A stretch of 64,000 bases of DNA, taken from assembly GCA_009733575.1 (NCBI GenBank), contig ML769480.1:1-64000 (forward strand). The letters run 5' to 3'. Shown here piece by piece: positions 22,209-33,001 of this stretch. The translations under genes were made by a program, and so were the position numbers. The number at the start of each line of letters is the position of its first letter. Position 1 is the stretch's first letter. The notes below the pieces were generated by a model that worked only from the letters and a program-made list of their open reading frames with translations, searched no databases and was not told the origin of the DNA. Source of the DNA: Gymnopus androsaceus JB14. Taxonomy: Eukaryota; Basidiomycota; Agaricomycetes; Agaricales; Omphalotaceae.

Positions 22209-23527
22209 AAATGCATTTTCCTTCCTGGTTCAGAAGAGGTTGGAAAAGCGCGTGCATTACAGGAATAAGTTCGGATGAATTCATTCTCCGGCGATTGCCC
22301 AGATGTAGGATAGACAGGTTCGGTGTGTATTGAAGGTAGTTGTCCAAGTCTAGAAAAGTGAGTCAAGTTTAGAAGCGACAGAGATGCAAACAGATCACGG
22401 GGAACTTTCATATCCATACACTCCAATACTCTGAGATTCCTCCCAGCAACTTGCAACAGGTCGGTAAATTTTGACGGTAGTAGCAGAAAATCAAGGTTCA
22501 CGCGCAACAACTGTAAAGTATCGATTTGGAAAGGACATCTGTCCTCTTTAAACTAAGTCAAGAATAGACCAATGCCGTAATCGAGTTTCAATTGCTTGAG
22601 TGGTATAGACCGCGGTACTGGATGATTAGTCCCCTCCAGATTGGAACCCGAATCGGAATATTCGGGCCATTCACAGAAAAAAACAGCAGCATCCAGTATC
22701 TTTAGGTGAGCGGCACGGCTCAACAGAGACACTAGTTCAGCAAATGTATCGATGATAAATGGCTTGAGGAAAGAGATCCGAGTGAGTGACTTCGTGAACA
22801 GTTCAGCAAATGCCAATCTGAGAAAAGGTGGGAGGGCGTTCCAGTGAATTTCACAGAACAATAGATTGTTCACATTAGAAAGCCGTTGAAGGACACTGGC
22901 CACAGCGGTATACCATACTGTCCCATTTCGAGCACTTCATAAGGGCCTGTGACTGTGACCAATTGTACAAATATTTTTTTCCGTAGGCATAGAGCGCAAC
23001 CTGTGACACCCAAAATTTTCAGGGACAAAATACGAAATTTGGCGCTGCAGGCCACAATTTTTGGGTTGAAATTGCTCAAAATTTTGTAGACCCCTGTGTG
23101 AGCTGCGACATGGTGTGACAGTTCGTAAAATTTGGATGCCCTGTGACCTGTGACTTACGAAGTGCTCAAAATGCTACAGTACTTCAGGCTGGCCAGGTTC
23201 ACCAAACCGCCAAAGTTCCAGGGACTGGACTGAGGAAGCTAGATAGGGTTTTGCAGCAAACAAGCAACCAAGATGCGCTGTGGTCTCACGATAAGTGGAT
23301 ACCCGCACCGCCCAGACTTCATGATCTGCGGTGGACTTGGGCAATTCGAGAACAATTTTTCGGAAAATACCACGTTGAGAAGCATGAACCCAGGCTCTTC
23401 CAATGAGTGCGCAGTTCAAAAGAGTTGTCCTATCAGAGTAGAGGTTTTTGAGAATGCAGTCTCCGAGTTCATTTGGTATAGGTTTCAAGGAAGAATTTTG
23501 ACGCCCGTCTAGCTTCGCATCGTGCAT
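22209..23527 (-). pseudogene. F-box/LRR-type gene (copy B), truncated and interrupted
   Basis: Minus-strand copy of the gene at 36769-38026. The N-terminal F-box region is present (IPNELGDCILKNLYSD, LLNCALIGRAWVHASQRGIF). The body matches closely but is broken by a 262 bp transposon at 22918-23179. A TGG-to-TAG change at about 22553 stops the frame at GIGLFLT-stop where the other copy reads GIGLFLTWFKED. Homology ends near 22209, so the last 130 or so residues are missing. Most differences from the 36.8 kb copy are CpG-to-TpG/CpA. F-box proteins recruit substrates to SCF ubiquitin ligases; this copy cannot. Confidence 0.9.
22918..23179. mobile_element. 262 bp MITE with CTGT ends and TA target duplication
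   Basis: The ends CTGTCCCATTTCGAGCACTT and CTGTAGCATTTTGAGCACTT are inverted repeats. TA flanks at 22916-22917 and 23180-23181. The paralogue at about 37700 provides the empty site (CCATACTTCAGG), proving insertion. GTGAC/CTGTGAC-type repeats fill the inner arms. Probably moved by a Tc1/mariner-like transposase, inferred from TA. Confidence 0.95.
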
Positions 23528-23721
23528 TGATCTTTGACTCGTCTATAAATTTTGGGCTCTGACTTGGAATCGGACAGTCTGTGATTTAGAAATACGAGAC
23601 GGCCTTCGATTGGAATGGTCATAATAGATATCCACCTTTTAATGCATTTCTTTTTCATACAGACATTAACAAGAGAGTGAGTCTTGCAAGATATTTCCGC
23701 CAAACTGGAGCCCGACCCAAT

Positions 23722-25014
23722 CTAATTATTCACCATCTGCACTCTCAGCTTCCCCGATGTCTCCAAGAATGGAAGCTTCCCTCTGAGTAGCTGCCTAGCG
23801 CCATTGGGAATCTCTGGAAATCCCAGAGGTGCATTGAGCTTGAAATCCACTGTTTCAAGTAAAGCAAACTCTGGCTTCCCAAGCAGCACATCAATTGCAG
23901 TCCATGGTTCCCAATGATGCAGGCTCAATGGGTCAGACTGAAGAGGCCTAATCCTAATGGGTAGACTAATAGTTAAATGTTGTAGATGAGATGGATTTCC
24001 ATCTGGATTTAGGAGAGGCTTGAAAAGGGATTGGATCCAGGTAGTAGGGTTGTATAAGCTTGGTCTAAAATTACTTATCAAGCTCATCAAGGATAAGCTA
24101 CGTAAGTTTGGGGTGTATCCAAGGTGATCCAGTCCTACGAGAGTGGTAAGTTGAAGTGATAACATGTAGTTTGTAGTTTGAACATGCATACTTTCACCAT
24201 TTCTATGCTCTATCAACTTCAACTCTTGAAGATTGGTGCAACAGTACTGCAAAGTCACCATATTTACCCAGGTGGTGATCTCCAACGAATTTAGATGGCG
24301 GACTTCAAAGGGACACCAGTCTTGTTGGAACCAAGTCATGAGGGGACGAACACTGTTGCCATGACTATAGCCACCTATGAGCCGCAAGTCACTAAGCTGT
24401 ATACACTGTGGTTTCGTTTCTGACTTGGGGAGCAACCTTGGTACTGTCCCATTCCTGTAAGCCACATTGACATCCAGCACCTTCAAGTTCTTCATATTAC
24501 TGAGAAGAGATGCCAGTTCCGTAAATGTGGTGATGTCAAATTCAGTGGCAGAGAACTGAGTTACTGAGGGAGCCTTGCATAATTCAGTCAAGACTGCCTT
24601 CAGCAAAGGAGGCAGAGTATTCCATTCGAAGTAGTGGAATTTTAGCTCCTTCACCTCAGAGAGTCGCTGAACGAGGCTGGCTGTAGCAGTATATACCACT
24701 TTAGGCATCGGAACCTTGTATCGTCTAAACGACTGAAGTTCCAGAGACCAAACGTACGATGCCAGATAAGGTTTTTCCGAGAATAATGCATCTAAATGCC
24801 TAGCGGTCTTCAGATATGCATCCATGAGGGTTGCAAACTTCGCTGGATCACCCGTAAAGGGTAGTTCGAGAACAATTTCTCAGAAGATAGCATGCTGTGA
24901 AGAGCAAACCCAGGCTCTTCCAACAAGCGCACAGTTGAGAAGAGTAGTTGTATCAAAGTAGAGATTCTCGAGGATGCAGTCTACAAGTTTGCTGGGTACA
25001 TGACTCTCCATCAT
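23722..25014 (-). pseudogene. F-box/LRR-type gene (copy C), one nonsense mutation
   Basis: Start at 25014 (MMESHVPSKLVDCILENLYF). The F-box region reads LLNCALVGRAWVCSSQHAIF and then TGA, where the intact paralogue at 38273-39517 has CGA (GIFREIVL). This is a CpG-to-TpG change. After it the frame is open for 367 codons to a stop at 23722, with leucine-rich segments such as MKNLKVLDVNVAYRNG, HLNSLEITTW, YTPNLRSLSLMS and LQHLTISLPI. Without that stop it would be about 430 residues, as its paralogue is. Together with copy B it forms a duplicate of the 36.8-39.5 kb pair. Read-through or a downstream start could still yield an N-terminally truncated product, which would lack the F-box. Confidence 0.88.
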
Positions 25015-25437
25015 GATGGTAGGAGGAAGAAACAGTTTTGATGCCTGTCCAATTGATGGAGGCGGATTGGTTGCAGTTCATTTTGATTTTTGGTTGCCCG
25101 CTTGCCACACATTGTCAATTCAGTTGGTTGTTCTTGGTTGTTCAATGATTTCAATGGGTTCCCACGCCCCGTTACATCCATGTTATCGAGGCATGCAGAG
25201 GTCAGCAAGCAGAGCACAAATGCTTGCAGTGAGTGGAGGGCAGAATACGGATCAAATATTTATCTTATCATGTCACATCACACTAAATCCGAGATAAGTC
25301 GCCAAAGGTAGCCTATCAGAGGATAAGATAAGCAGGTGTGAGAGTTGGCATCCCGCCAATAGGTGCTTATCTCTCTCATTCCCAACTCTCACTGCTGTCC
25401 ATTGAATCAACATCCTTGACATATCTCTCATCCACAA
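25015..25437. other. Spacer upstream of F-box copy C
   Basis: About 420 bp with no gene recognised. A GATAAG-type motif recurs between 25,261 and 25,330. Confidence 0.45.
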
Positions 25438-25773
25438 CATCAGGAAAAATGGTCTGGGCCCAGGATGACCCCAGGTCACTTAGGCAGCCTAGGCCACCTA
25501 GGAATAATGCAAAAAATTTGGACACCTCAGGCATCCTAGGCCTCCTAGGCCTTCTAAGCCTCCTAAGCCTCCTAGGAATTCTGAGGGTAGCATCCTGGGG
25601 CAACCTGAGGCAACCTGAGGATACCCTCAGAATTCCTAGGAGGCTTAGGAGGCTTAGAAGGCCTAGGAGGCCTAGGATGCCTGAGGTGTCCAAATTTTTT
25701 GCATTATTCCTAGGTGGCCTAGGCTGCCTAAGTGACCTGGGGTCATCCTGGGCCCAGACCATTTTTCCTGATG
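25438..25773. mobile_element. 336 bp near-perfect palindromic foldback element, CATCAGG family
   Basis: The ends CATCAGGAAAAATGGTCTGG face each other and almost the whole element is one inverted repeat around a short centre near 25,605. The interior is dominated by CCTAGG, GGCCTAGG and CTTAGGAGG units. Both strands show the same apparent open frame (LLSLLSLLGI), an artefact of the palindrome. It is flanked by AA on both sides. Confidence 0.9.
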
Positions 25774-25849
25774 AAATCACTCCTCTGTGCTTGAAACATG
25801 CCTTGCTCATGATGGTCACAATTCCCACATCCAGATAAAAGTGTTTTAT

Positions 25850-26055
25850 TGTAACGGCTCCTAAATGGAGCCTAGAGCCTTAATATCATGCCAATGAGTA
25901 CTACTGGATTTATTTCAGGTATACTCGCGAGGTGATGGATTAAAGCTAAGGTGTCTACCATATAATAATTATAATATAGAATATTGGCAGGTGCGGGAAT
26001 GCGCTGCCACCTGGAGAGACTGAGGTCCTGCCGATCAGGGATCGGGGGCATTACA
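25850..26055 (-). mobile_element. Solo LTR, 206 bp, inverted, TTTAT target duplication
   Basis: Reverse-complement copy of the LTRs at 28532-28739 and 32197-32403 (TGTAAC...TTACA ends). Flanked by TTTAT at 25845-25849 and 26056-26060. Confidence 0.93.
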
Positions 26056-26192
26056 TTTATGCCATATGATGTGTCATTCAAATGCCCTTCTAGGAAACCA
26101 AAGACACACACTGACAAGATGCTCATTGCTCAATTGAAGAAGCTCTCACTACAGTTGAAGCAGGAAATGAATAAGATAATTATGGATAGGAA

Positions 26193-26291
26193 CATTAGAA
26201 AAAACCGTTTTGGGCCCAGGAGGATCCAAGGTTGCCTAAGAGGCCTAGGAGACCTCAGATCCTCCTGGGCTCAAAATAGTTTTTGCTGATG
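26193..26291. mobile_element. Short 99 bp foldback element, CATCAG family
   Basis: The ends CATTAGAAAAAACCGTTTTG and CATCAGCAAAAACTATTTTG are inverted, each followed by GGCCCAGGAGGATC-like sequence; the centre is CTAGG-rich. A shortened relative of the 25438 element, inserted in the gag-like pseudogene. Confidence 0.8.
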
Positions 26292-27544
26292 TCAACAAGG
26301 CTAGAAGGGAGAAGGACTGTACAGTGGCAGACACCGTTTCAGATGTTGAGTCACTGATTACAATAGAGGATAAAGAGATGGTCAATATTTGGTCAGACCC
26401 AGATGTCTTCACATTAGCACAACCTTATGTTGATGTGGCCACAATCACAGAGATGAATAGGGCAAATAGAGAAGATACTGTGAAGGAAAAGGCTTTAGAA
26501 CTAATAGAGGGCAAGAAGGAATCGGAATTCAAACATCACTCTATACAAACCCAACTTGACTTCACAATTCAAGAATAAATTTCCCAAGGAAATGTATATG
26601 ACAGTTTGCGAGAAACACCTCCTTCCCCTTGCCTTCTTCACCCCGGAAAACATCTCACTTATCAAATGGAAACTGAATAGTTTCAAACATATTCTGGTTG
26701 CTCACAATAAAAAGAAGCAGGTTTTGGATATCAAGGATATGCAGAAGAAGATCAGAGAGGCTGGGAGTGGTCCTGCCAGAGATGAAGACATGTTGGCTAT
26801 CCAGTGGTGGACTGCATACAACAATTATTATTCTTTTGAGGCCAGTTGTTACAGAGAGGGCCAGGAATCATCTTGTGCTATCTTCTTCTCCAACCACTTC
26901 CAATACTTTGTAAATTAAGAGAATTCTCACCAGCTATTCACATTCTGGAAGCCTCATGAGATCTGTCTCTGTCTCTGTCACTATGAGAAGGAGACATTAT
27001 TTGTTGAAGCCAAATATGACAACATGTGGACCAAAGTCAGAACGGCTTATGCAGCTGCATCTTCCATCCCATTTCCAGTTGTATATGCAAATCCCAATCC
27101 CATTCCAGCTCCACTTCCCCCTGCATACACGCCAAATCAAACTCAGCCAGCACACTTAAACACAGCTCTACCTCATCCTCCCTCCAACCAGCCCTTTTGG
27201 TCATGCAACAAGGACAGAGGTCCCACTCCTCATTGCGTTGGATGTGGCAGCAGGGACCACAAGCTTGGAGACAAGCATGCTGACCACAGCAAGCACCCAT
27301 TCACCTCCTATAATGGCAAGGAGCTCTGTGTAACTAATGGCACCAAGATCTGCATCCTCTACAACTGCTTTGGCACATGTGATAGAGGTTGCCACCATAG
27401 CTCCCACATCTGCTCCCTATGCAGAGGTGCCCATTCCAGCTGTGATTACAACCAATTGTGTATCTGAGCCAACTAATCCCTTCACTTGCACAAACTTGCC
27501 AGACCCACTTCCCTTCCACAATTTCTCAAACACAGTCATATCTA

Positions 27545-28271
27545 ATGGTGGACACGAGTCCAGATCCAGAACAGGTACCTGCAGGTATACCCATGGGAAT
27601 ACCCGCAGATCCCGGTACCTGTTTCTCACAGATCTGGCCCAGGTCACAGGTCAGCCTTCAGTAATTTTTTCATGACCTGCAGGTACCTGTGGATCCGGTA
27701 CATGAAAATTTTGCTAGACTTAAATGCCCTAGTTATTGAGTACTAGCACTAATATTAGCACATACTGAATAGAATTGCTGTTAGTAGAATTAACATTAGT
27801 AAATTAGTGCTTAAATACTAATGTAACTGGTGTTTTATTATAATAATACTAACTCTACTATTAATTTATTGATACTAATATCAGTACTGGTGCTAGTTAT
27901 TAGTATTACTAGTATGCTGATACTGGATTAGTACTGATAACTAAGTACTAGTGATACAAGACAACTATTAGTACTCAATGGAACTTAGAAAGAATACTAG
28001 AACTGTATTAATTGGCACTTTATTCACTTGTAGACTGACAATAAATGTTTCATTGCACTTGCTGGACACTTTGCACAACATAATATATTTTTTTCACTTG
28101 TAATACATTATCTGTATTTAAGTTAAATACAGGTACCTGCAGGTATACCTGCAAGTACCTGTCTTCCAGGTCAGCACAGGTATCTGTTTCCCACGGATCC
28201 GGGGCAGGTCACAGGTCACCCTTTTTAGGTTGCAAGTACCTGTCTGGTGGATCCAGACTCGTGTCCATCAT
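27545..28271. mobile_element. 727 bp inverted-repeat element with ACAGGTACCTG subterminal repeats, TA target duplication
   Basis: The ends ATGGTGGACACGAGTC and ATGATGGACACGAGTC are inverted and flanked by TA (27543-27544, 28272-28273). Inside both ends are clusters of ACAGGTACCTGCAGGTA and CAGGTCACAGGTCA; the central 350 bp is AT-rich with ACTAGT/TACTA motifs. No coding. Confidence 0.85.
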
Positions 28272-28779
28272 TACCTCCCATCCCTGGACTTGAGAGTTCA
28301 AACAGTGTCTGGTCAGTTGTTCCAGCCTTGTTTACCCGCATTGATAAACTGTGAACATTTGCCCACCCACGTGAGGCCAAGCCCCAGCCAAACCTCATTG
28401 ATTCAGATGATATCTGTCCTAGTATTATAGACTATAGCCCTCTTATCTTACCCAACTTTGCCTCAAAAGCCAGTTTTGCAGATGTTTGGGATATTGGAGT
28501 CTCCCATTCCAAAGCCAAGGTCAAATGTATGTGTAACATCCCCAATCCCTGATTGGCAGGACCTCAGTCTTTACAGGCGGTGGCGCATTCCCGCACCTGT
28601 CAATAATCTATATTATAATAATTATATATTAGAATACCTTAGCTTTAAACCATCACCTTGCAAGTAACCTCTGAATAAATTTAGTAGTACTTGTTGGTGT
28701 GATACCTAAGGCTCTAGGCTCCATTTAGGAGCCGTTACACTTTTTTGAGTATCTGAGTACTCTTCAGCGAACCCACAAG

Positions 28780-29445
28780 ATGCCGAGTCATTACGACAAC
28801 TCAGGTTACAGTAATGTGGTAAACATTGCCAATAACTGTTATTGGAATTGCTATGGCAATTCCAACAATGACAACATTGAAAACATTGTCATTCCCTCAA
28901 AAGAGATTCACAAAAGTGAATCTCATTACAGTGACAGTTGCCATGTCACTAGTGCCAGCGCACGCACTGGTATAAATGCACATCAACCTGATTTATGTGG
29001 GGCTAATGGCAATGCTACTCACATTGCCAAATTGAGCAGCTCAGTGCTTGAATCACCAATTGGGTCATCCCAATCCAGTGATTTCTTTCAATTATGTGCA
29101 ACAGCACAGTCCACGAGCCAAAAGGCTCTCCGCAAAATTTTGAAGTTCACGGAAATGTTAGCAAATGCTAACATAACACAATCCACTCCTCCGGGAGACA
29201 TTCCATACTGGAACATTAGAGATATTGATGGCGATTGGCAGCCCAGCTATGGCTGGACAGGCACCAAGCCTTGCAGTCATCCCTATACACCTGAAGGTGA
29301 ATATTCACCTCCAGGTGACTCTCTGACACCTCTGGTGTCCTCATCTCTCCCTCCCCTCCTCTTCCTCTACTCCCTTCATCTCCCACACCTCCCCCTCATG
29401 TCCAAGAAATTGGAGATATTCAATTCCCTGACCAGGGAATTTTAA
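28780..29445 (+). CDS. Open reading frame of unknown function inside the LTR element (221 codons)
   Basis: Longest frame of the element, starting 40 bp after the 5' LTR (MPSHYDNSGYSNVVNIANNC) and ending SLTREF. It is Asn/Ser/His-rich, with no zinc knuckle, protease or coiled coil. It runs through many of the short inverted repeats. Its position matches that of gag in LTR elements, which is the only reason to suspect a Gag-like role. It may be open by chance. Confidence 0.35.
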   Translation: MPSHYDNSGYSNVVNIANNCYWNCYGNSNNDNIENIVIPSKEIHKSESHYSDSCHVTSASARTGINAHQPDLCGANGNATHIAKLSSSVLESPIGSSQSSDFFQLCATAQSTSQKALRKILKFTEMLANANITQSTPPGDIPYWNIRDIDGDWQPSYGWTGTKPCSHPYTPEGEYSPPGDSLTPLVSSSLPPLLFLYSLHLPHLPLMSKKLEIFNSLTREF

Positions 29446-29637
29446 ATTGGGCTGGAAACAATGTTTATAACATTGTCAACAGTCAAACCTGACTCAGTGC
29501 CCCAGGATGTGTTCTGCATCATACCCCAGCTTGACTCTAGTCAAGCTGAATGTCTATACATTCATTCCAAATGTTTTGGCACAGCTCCTGTTGCGCCTGA
29601 TTCTCAAATTGGATTAAAAACCCAATTTGGGAAGACA

Positions 29638-29962
29638 CATCAGGAAAAATGGTCTGGGCCCAGGATGACCCCAGGCAACCTAGGCAACCTAGGAATAATG
29701 TGAAAACTTTGGAAACCTCAGGTATCCTAGGCCTCCTAAGCCTCCTAAGCCTCCTAGGAATTCTGAGGGTATCCTTAGGTTGCCTCAGGTTGCCCCAGGA
29801 TGCCTCAGGACAGCCCAGGACAGCTCAGGATGGCCCCTAGAATGCCTAGGAGGCTTAGGAGGCCTAGGAGGCCTAGGATACCTGAGGTTTCCAAAGTTTT
29901 TGCATTATTCCTAGGCTGCCTAAGTGGCCTGGGCTCATCCTGGACCCAGACCATTTTTCCTA
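29638..29962. mobile_element. Foldback element of the CATCAGG/CCTAGG family nested in the LTR element
   Basis: The left end CATCAGGAAAAATGGTCTGG and arms rich in CCTAGG, CTTAGGAGG and ACCTCAGG pair with the right half ending CCATTTTTCCT; the last bases have diverged. Closely related to the 25438 copy (about 80-90% by eye). Confidence 0.85.
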
Positions 29963-32403
29963 ATTGGCACCAAGTCAGTTTCACAACTTGGTGCCCCATG
30001 ATGCATCTTGCATTGCAGAAAACACACCCCAGCTTGACTGCACTGAAGCTGACACTCGATATGTTCATGCTGAATGTCTTGGTGTGACTCCAGCTATGCC
30101 CAATTTGGGAATTCTTCTCAATTGTGTGCTTCTGCCCATGAAACAAGCCTTCAGGATGTTCCTCACATCATGAAGAACTCGTCCCAGCTCAACAGGAGTT
30201 GAGCTGAACATCCTCACATTCCCCCGGAACGTTCTGGTGTGGTTCTAGCCCCGCCAAATTCATGGATTGGATTAAAAACCCAATTCGGGAATTCTTCTCG
30301 ATCATGTGGTTCTGTACACGATTCGAGCCCTATGATGTACCCTGCATCATGAAAAACTCGCCCCAGCTCTGAGCTTGATTCTAGTCAAGCTGATCCTTGA
30401 CACATTCATATTGAATGTTTTGGTGCAGCTCCTGCTGCACCAAATCCCCAAATTGGGTCAAATACCCTATTTGGGCAGTCACCAAGTTGTGAAAATGACT
30501 CGGTGACCCATGATGCTCTCTGCATCATGCAAAACCAATTCCAGCTTGACTATAGCCGAGCTGGACCCTTCTATGTTCATACTGAATGTGTAGGTCACGT
30601 GGCTCCGACTGCACCTAATTCTTGAATTACCTCAATTTGGGAATTCTAGTGCCAGTGCACATGCTGGCACAAATGAGCTCTGACCCAATTTACGTTGGGC
30701 TAATGGCAATGCTATTCACATTGCCAAACCAAACAAGTTGGCGCTTCAATCACCAATTGGGTCATCCTAATTCAATGATTTCTTTCAAGCATGTGCAAAA
30801 GCACAGGATGCGAGCCAAAAGGCTCTCCATGAACTTTCGGAGTTCACAGAAAATTTTCAGTTTGACTCACATCAGGCTGATAGCAATGTTTCTTACATTG
30901 CCAAACCAAGTCATTCTCACAACTTGGTGTTTAATAAGACCAAGGGCCCTATCCTGGGCACCTGCACATCTGAAGGTGAAATTTCACCGCCAGATGAGAC
31001 TCTGACACCTCCCGTGTCCTCACCTCTCCCTCCAGTTCCGCTTCCCACTGGTGCCCCTCCCCTTTGCATCAATCCACACCCTGGATCAATTCAAGAGGTG
31101 AGGTTCACCCCTTGGAAGGCCATGCCTTCCAAATTGACAGTGGTACACAGTACCACTGTAAATTCATGTTTTGGTACATCCAGGCCCTTGAAAAGGGACT
31201 GGATGGACTGATTTGATGCCCAGCAACTCCGTGAATGGGATCTCCAAGATATTGGAGATTCGCAATTCCCTGATCAGGGAATTTTTTTCAATGTCAATGG
31301 ATACCCTGTTGATAAATTCCTGGACAGTGGTAAAGACCCACTGTCCAGAAATTGTGGGGGGGAAATCTGTCGTAAACTACAATGGATTTCTGAAACTCAT
31401 GGAGCAAGCTCAAAACATGTACAATGTTCATGAGCAAGCTTTTTTTCTCTTCAAGAGGGGGAGGGCCAGTGTAGAAATACACTAGCTTACTATACATCTC
31501 AAGTACGTAGGATTAAAAATCCCTTGAAACACAATTTGCCAGAGGATTGGGTATGGTACATCCAGATGTACCCCAACCAATGTCCTACTGGCATAAAGTA
31601 TGATCACAATGATCATACTCTCACCTGTAATGTACGGGGATGTTTATTAGTAAGTAATCATGCCCCAGCTATAGCAGCGGGAACTTCCAAGGTGAAGCAG
31701 CATTGCTTCACCTTATGAACAGCGGAGTTGTTCACAACTCCAGGACTTTATGCATCCATTACCAGATGTGATGAGACAAATATTGTCTTGAATATTCCAA
31801 CATCACCATATACAGGTGACATTGATAATGCTACATTGGATGATGTAGCCTTGTTTTACACCTCCCAAGGCATTACTATTGAAATGGGAAAAGACATAAC
31901 TGTCTTTGCCCTTCAGTGGTTGACTATGTTCTGTACAACAGACCCTAGTCTTGGATGCGAGTTACTTGCAACATGTGACCGTGTTCTTCACTCCCATTTC
32001 TGAATACATGGCATGCTAACATGCATTCAAAATCCCAGGATATATTCACAACATGCTATTGTGAATATGTTCCCAACTTCAACTATCAAGTTGAAGTTCT
32101 CACAAATATGCTCCAGCTGGGTTGACACACTATCAAACCAGTTGGGGGCCCCCTTCCTTTTTGATTGAACTGTAGGCTCAATCTGGCTGGGGAGGGTGTA
32201 ATGTCCCCAATCCCTGATTGGCAGGACCTCAGTCTTTACAGGCGGCGGCGCATTCCTGTGCCTGCCAATAATCTATATTATAATTATTATATATTAGAAA
32301 CCTTAGCTTTAAACCATCACCTCGTGAGTAACCTCTGAATAAATCCAGTAGTACTCGTTGGTGTGATACCTAGAGCTCTAGGCTCCATTTAGGAGCCATT
32401 ACA

Positions 32404-33001
32404 GTATGTCAAAGAAGAGAGAGGAGATGACAACTCAGAGGTAAACTGCAGAAGTGCCATTGCCATTATGTGACAGAAGTTGTAATGTGCCAAGGACCAG
32501 TTTTTTGTGGATAAGGCATCCAAAACATAATTGGACTCAGATTGTACTTTAGATGTTTATATTGGCTTCGGATGGCCCCATTCCATGCATACCAGCTACA
32601 CTACTCTATCCCAACTTGTCCAGTTGCCAGAAATCAAACATGTAATTTACTGAATTTCACAGTGAAAGACTGTAGATCATATAGCGGTAGCCTGAAGTGT
32701 ATGTTTGGTTGAGGAGTATTATATTGAGATTGGGCTTATGCTAACAAATAACAGTGCTCTGGAACCGAGATGATTAAGGACTTACTCTGCATTATCAAAC
32801 TCCTTAGACTAGGGCATAGAGAACCAGAACTAAAGTGGTAATAAGCTTGGAGGAGGCCTGGGCTCAGTACCAGCACTGGTACAAGATGCACAGAAGGAAG
32901 TAGAGGACAGGTTTGGGATAACAGGAGTAAGTTGAATACTCGTAGTGATGGCATTCATCTGGAGAGGTAAGATGAGTTGGAGAGGAGCTGAAGCCACTGA
33001 A
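32404..33001. other. Spacer between LTR element and foldback element
   Basis: About 600 bp; after the GTATG target duplication it presumably continues the sequence interrupted at 28531. No gene or domain recognised on either strand. Confidence 0.45.

Larger units (their letters stand above)
26056..28526 (+). pseudogene. Gag-like protein with C3H zinc finger, decayed and multiply interrupted
   Basis: Plus-strand frames in sequence: a helical part (DVESLITIEDKEMVNIWSDP near 26340; KNKFPKEMYMTVCEKHLLPL near 26570; EDMLAIQWWTAYNNYYSFEA near 26790), a Pro-rich stretch (NPNPIPAPLPPAYTPNQTQ near 27090), and a Cys/His cluster at 27230-27465. The cluster includes HCVGCGSRDH, then GTKICILYNCFGTCDRGCHH and HICSLCRGAHSSCDY. 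The pattern C-x-x-x-N-x-x-x-x-C-x(4)C with a downstream H-x-C-x-x-C is what I recall for Gag-like proteins of agaricomycete tyrosine-recombinase retroelements, but no recombinase or reverse transcriptase is visible here. Frame changes and stops occur, and foldback elements at 26193 and 27545 interrupt it. Downstream protein-like sequence continues to the LTR element at 28532. Confidence 0.6.
28740..32196. repeat. Chain of about sixty short inverted repeats filling the LTR element
   Basis: Checked by eye, examples with arm+loop+arm: CAATAAC+T+GTTATTG near 28830; GGAATTGC+TATG+GCAATTCC; GAGATTCAC+AAAA+GTGAATCTC near 28905; ATGTTAGCA+AA+TGCTAACAT near 29156; AATTCCCTG+AC+CAGGGAATT near 29424; AGCTTGACT+CT+AGTCAAGCT near 29529; ACAGTGGTAC+ACA+GTACCACTGT near 31138; AATTCCCTGATCAGGGAATT near 31264; GGACAGTGG+TAAAGA+CCACTGTCC near 31322; AGTATGATCA+CAA+TGATCATACT near 31598; AACTTCAACT+ATC+AAGTTGAAGTT near 32075. 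Spacing between neighbours is often under 30 bp. Blocks 28,990-29,345 and 30,700-31,035 are direct duplicates that keep the same series. Confidence 0.88.
28532..32403 (+). mobile_element. Complete non-autonomous LTR retrotransposon, 3.87 kb, GTATG target duplication
   Basis: The LTRs at 28532-28739 (TGTAACATCC...CGTTACA) and 32197-32403 (TGTAATGTCC...CATTACA) are direct repeats of about 207 bp. GTATG lies at 28527-28531 and again at 32404-32408. A purine tract GGCTGGGGAGGG abuts the 3' LTR, as expected for a polypurine tract. The interior has no reverse transcriptase, integrase or protease that I can see. It is instead a chain of short inverted repeats (see the repeat entry) and holds a foldback element at 29638. 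A primer-binding site was not recognised. The element depends on proteins from elsewhere. Confidence 0.92.

Noticed and set aside
25376..25838. Open frames of 150-166 codons on both strands with LLSLLSLLGI motifs
   Set aside because: Both come from the near-perfect palindromic foldback element; the same peptide is read on either strand because the DNA is self-complementary.
25850..28739. DIRS-like element bounded by inverted LTRs
   Set aside because: The inverted LTR at 25850 has its own TTTAT duplication and the LTR at 28532 belongs to a different insertion with GTATG, so they are independent.
28740..32196. CRISPR-like repeat array
   Set aside because: The repeated feature is inverted pairing with differing arm sequences, not direct repeats with spacers, and the host is a eukaryote.
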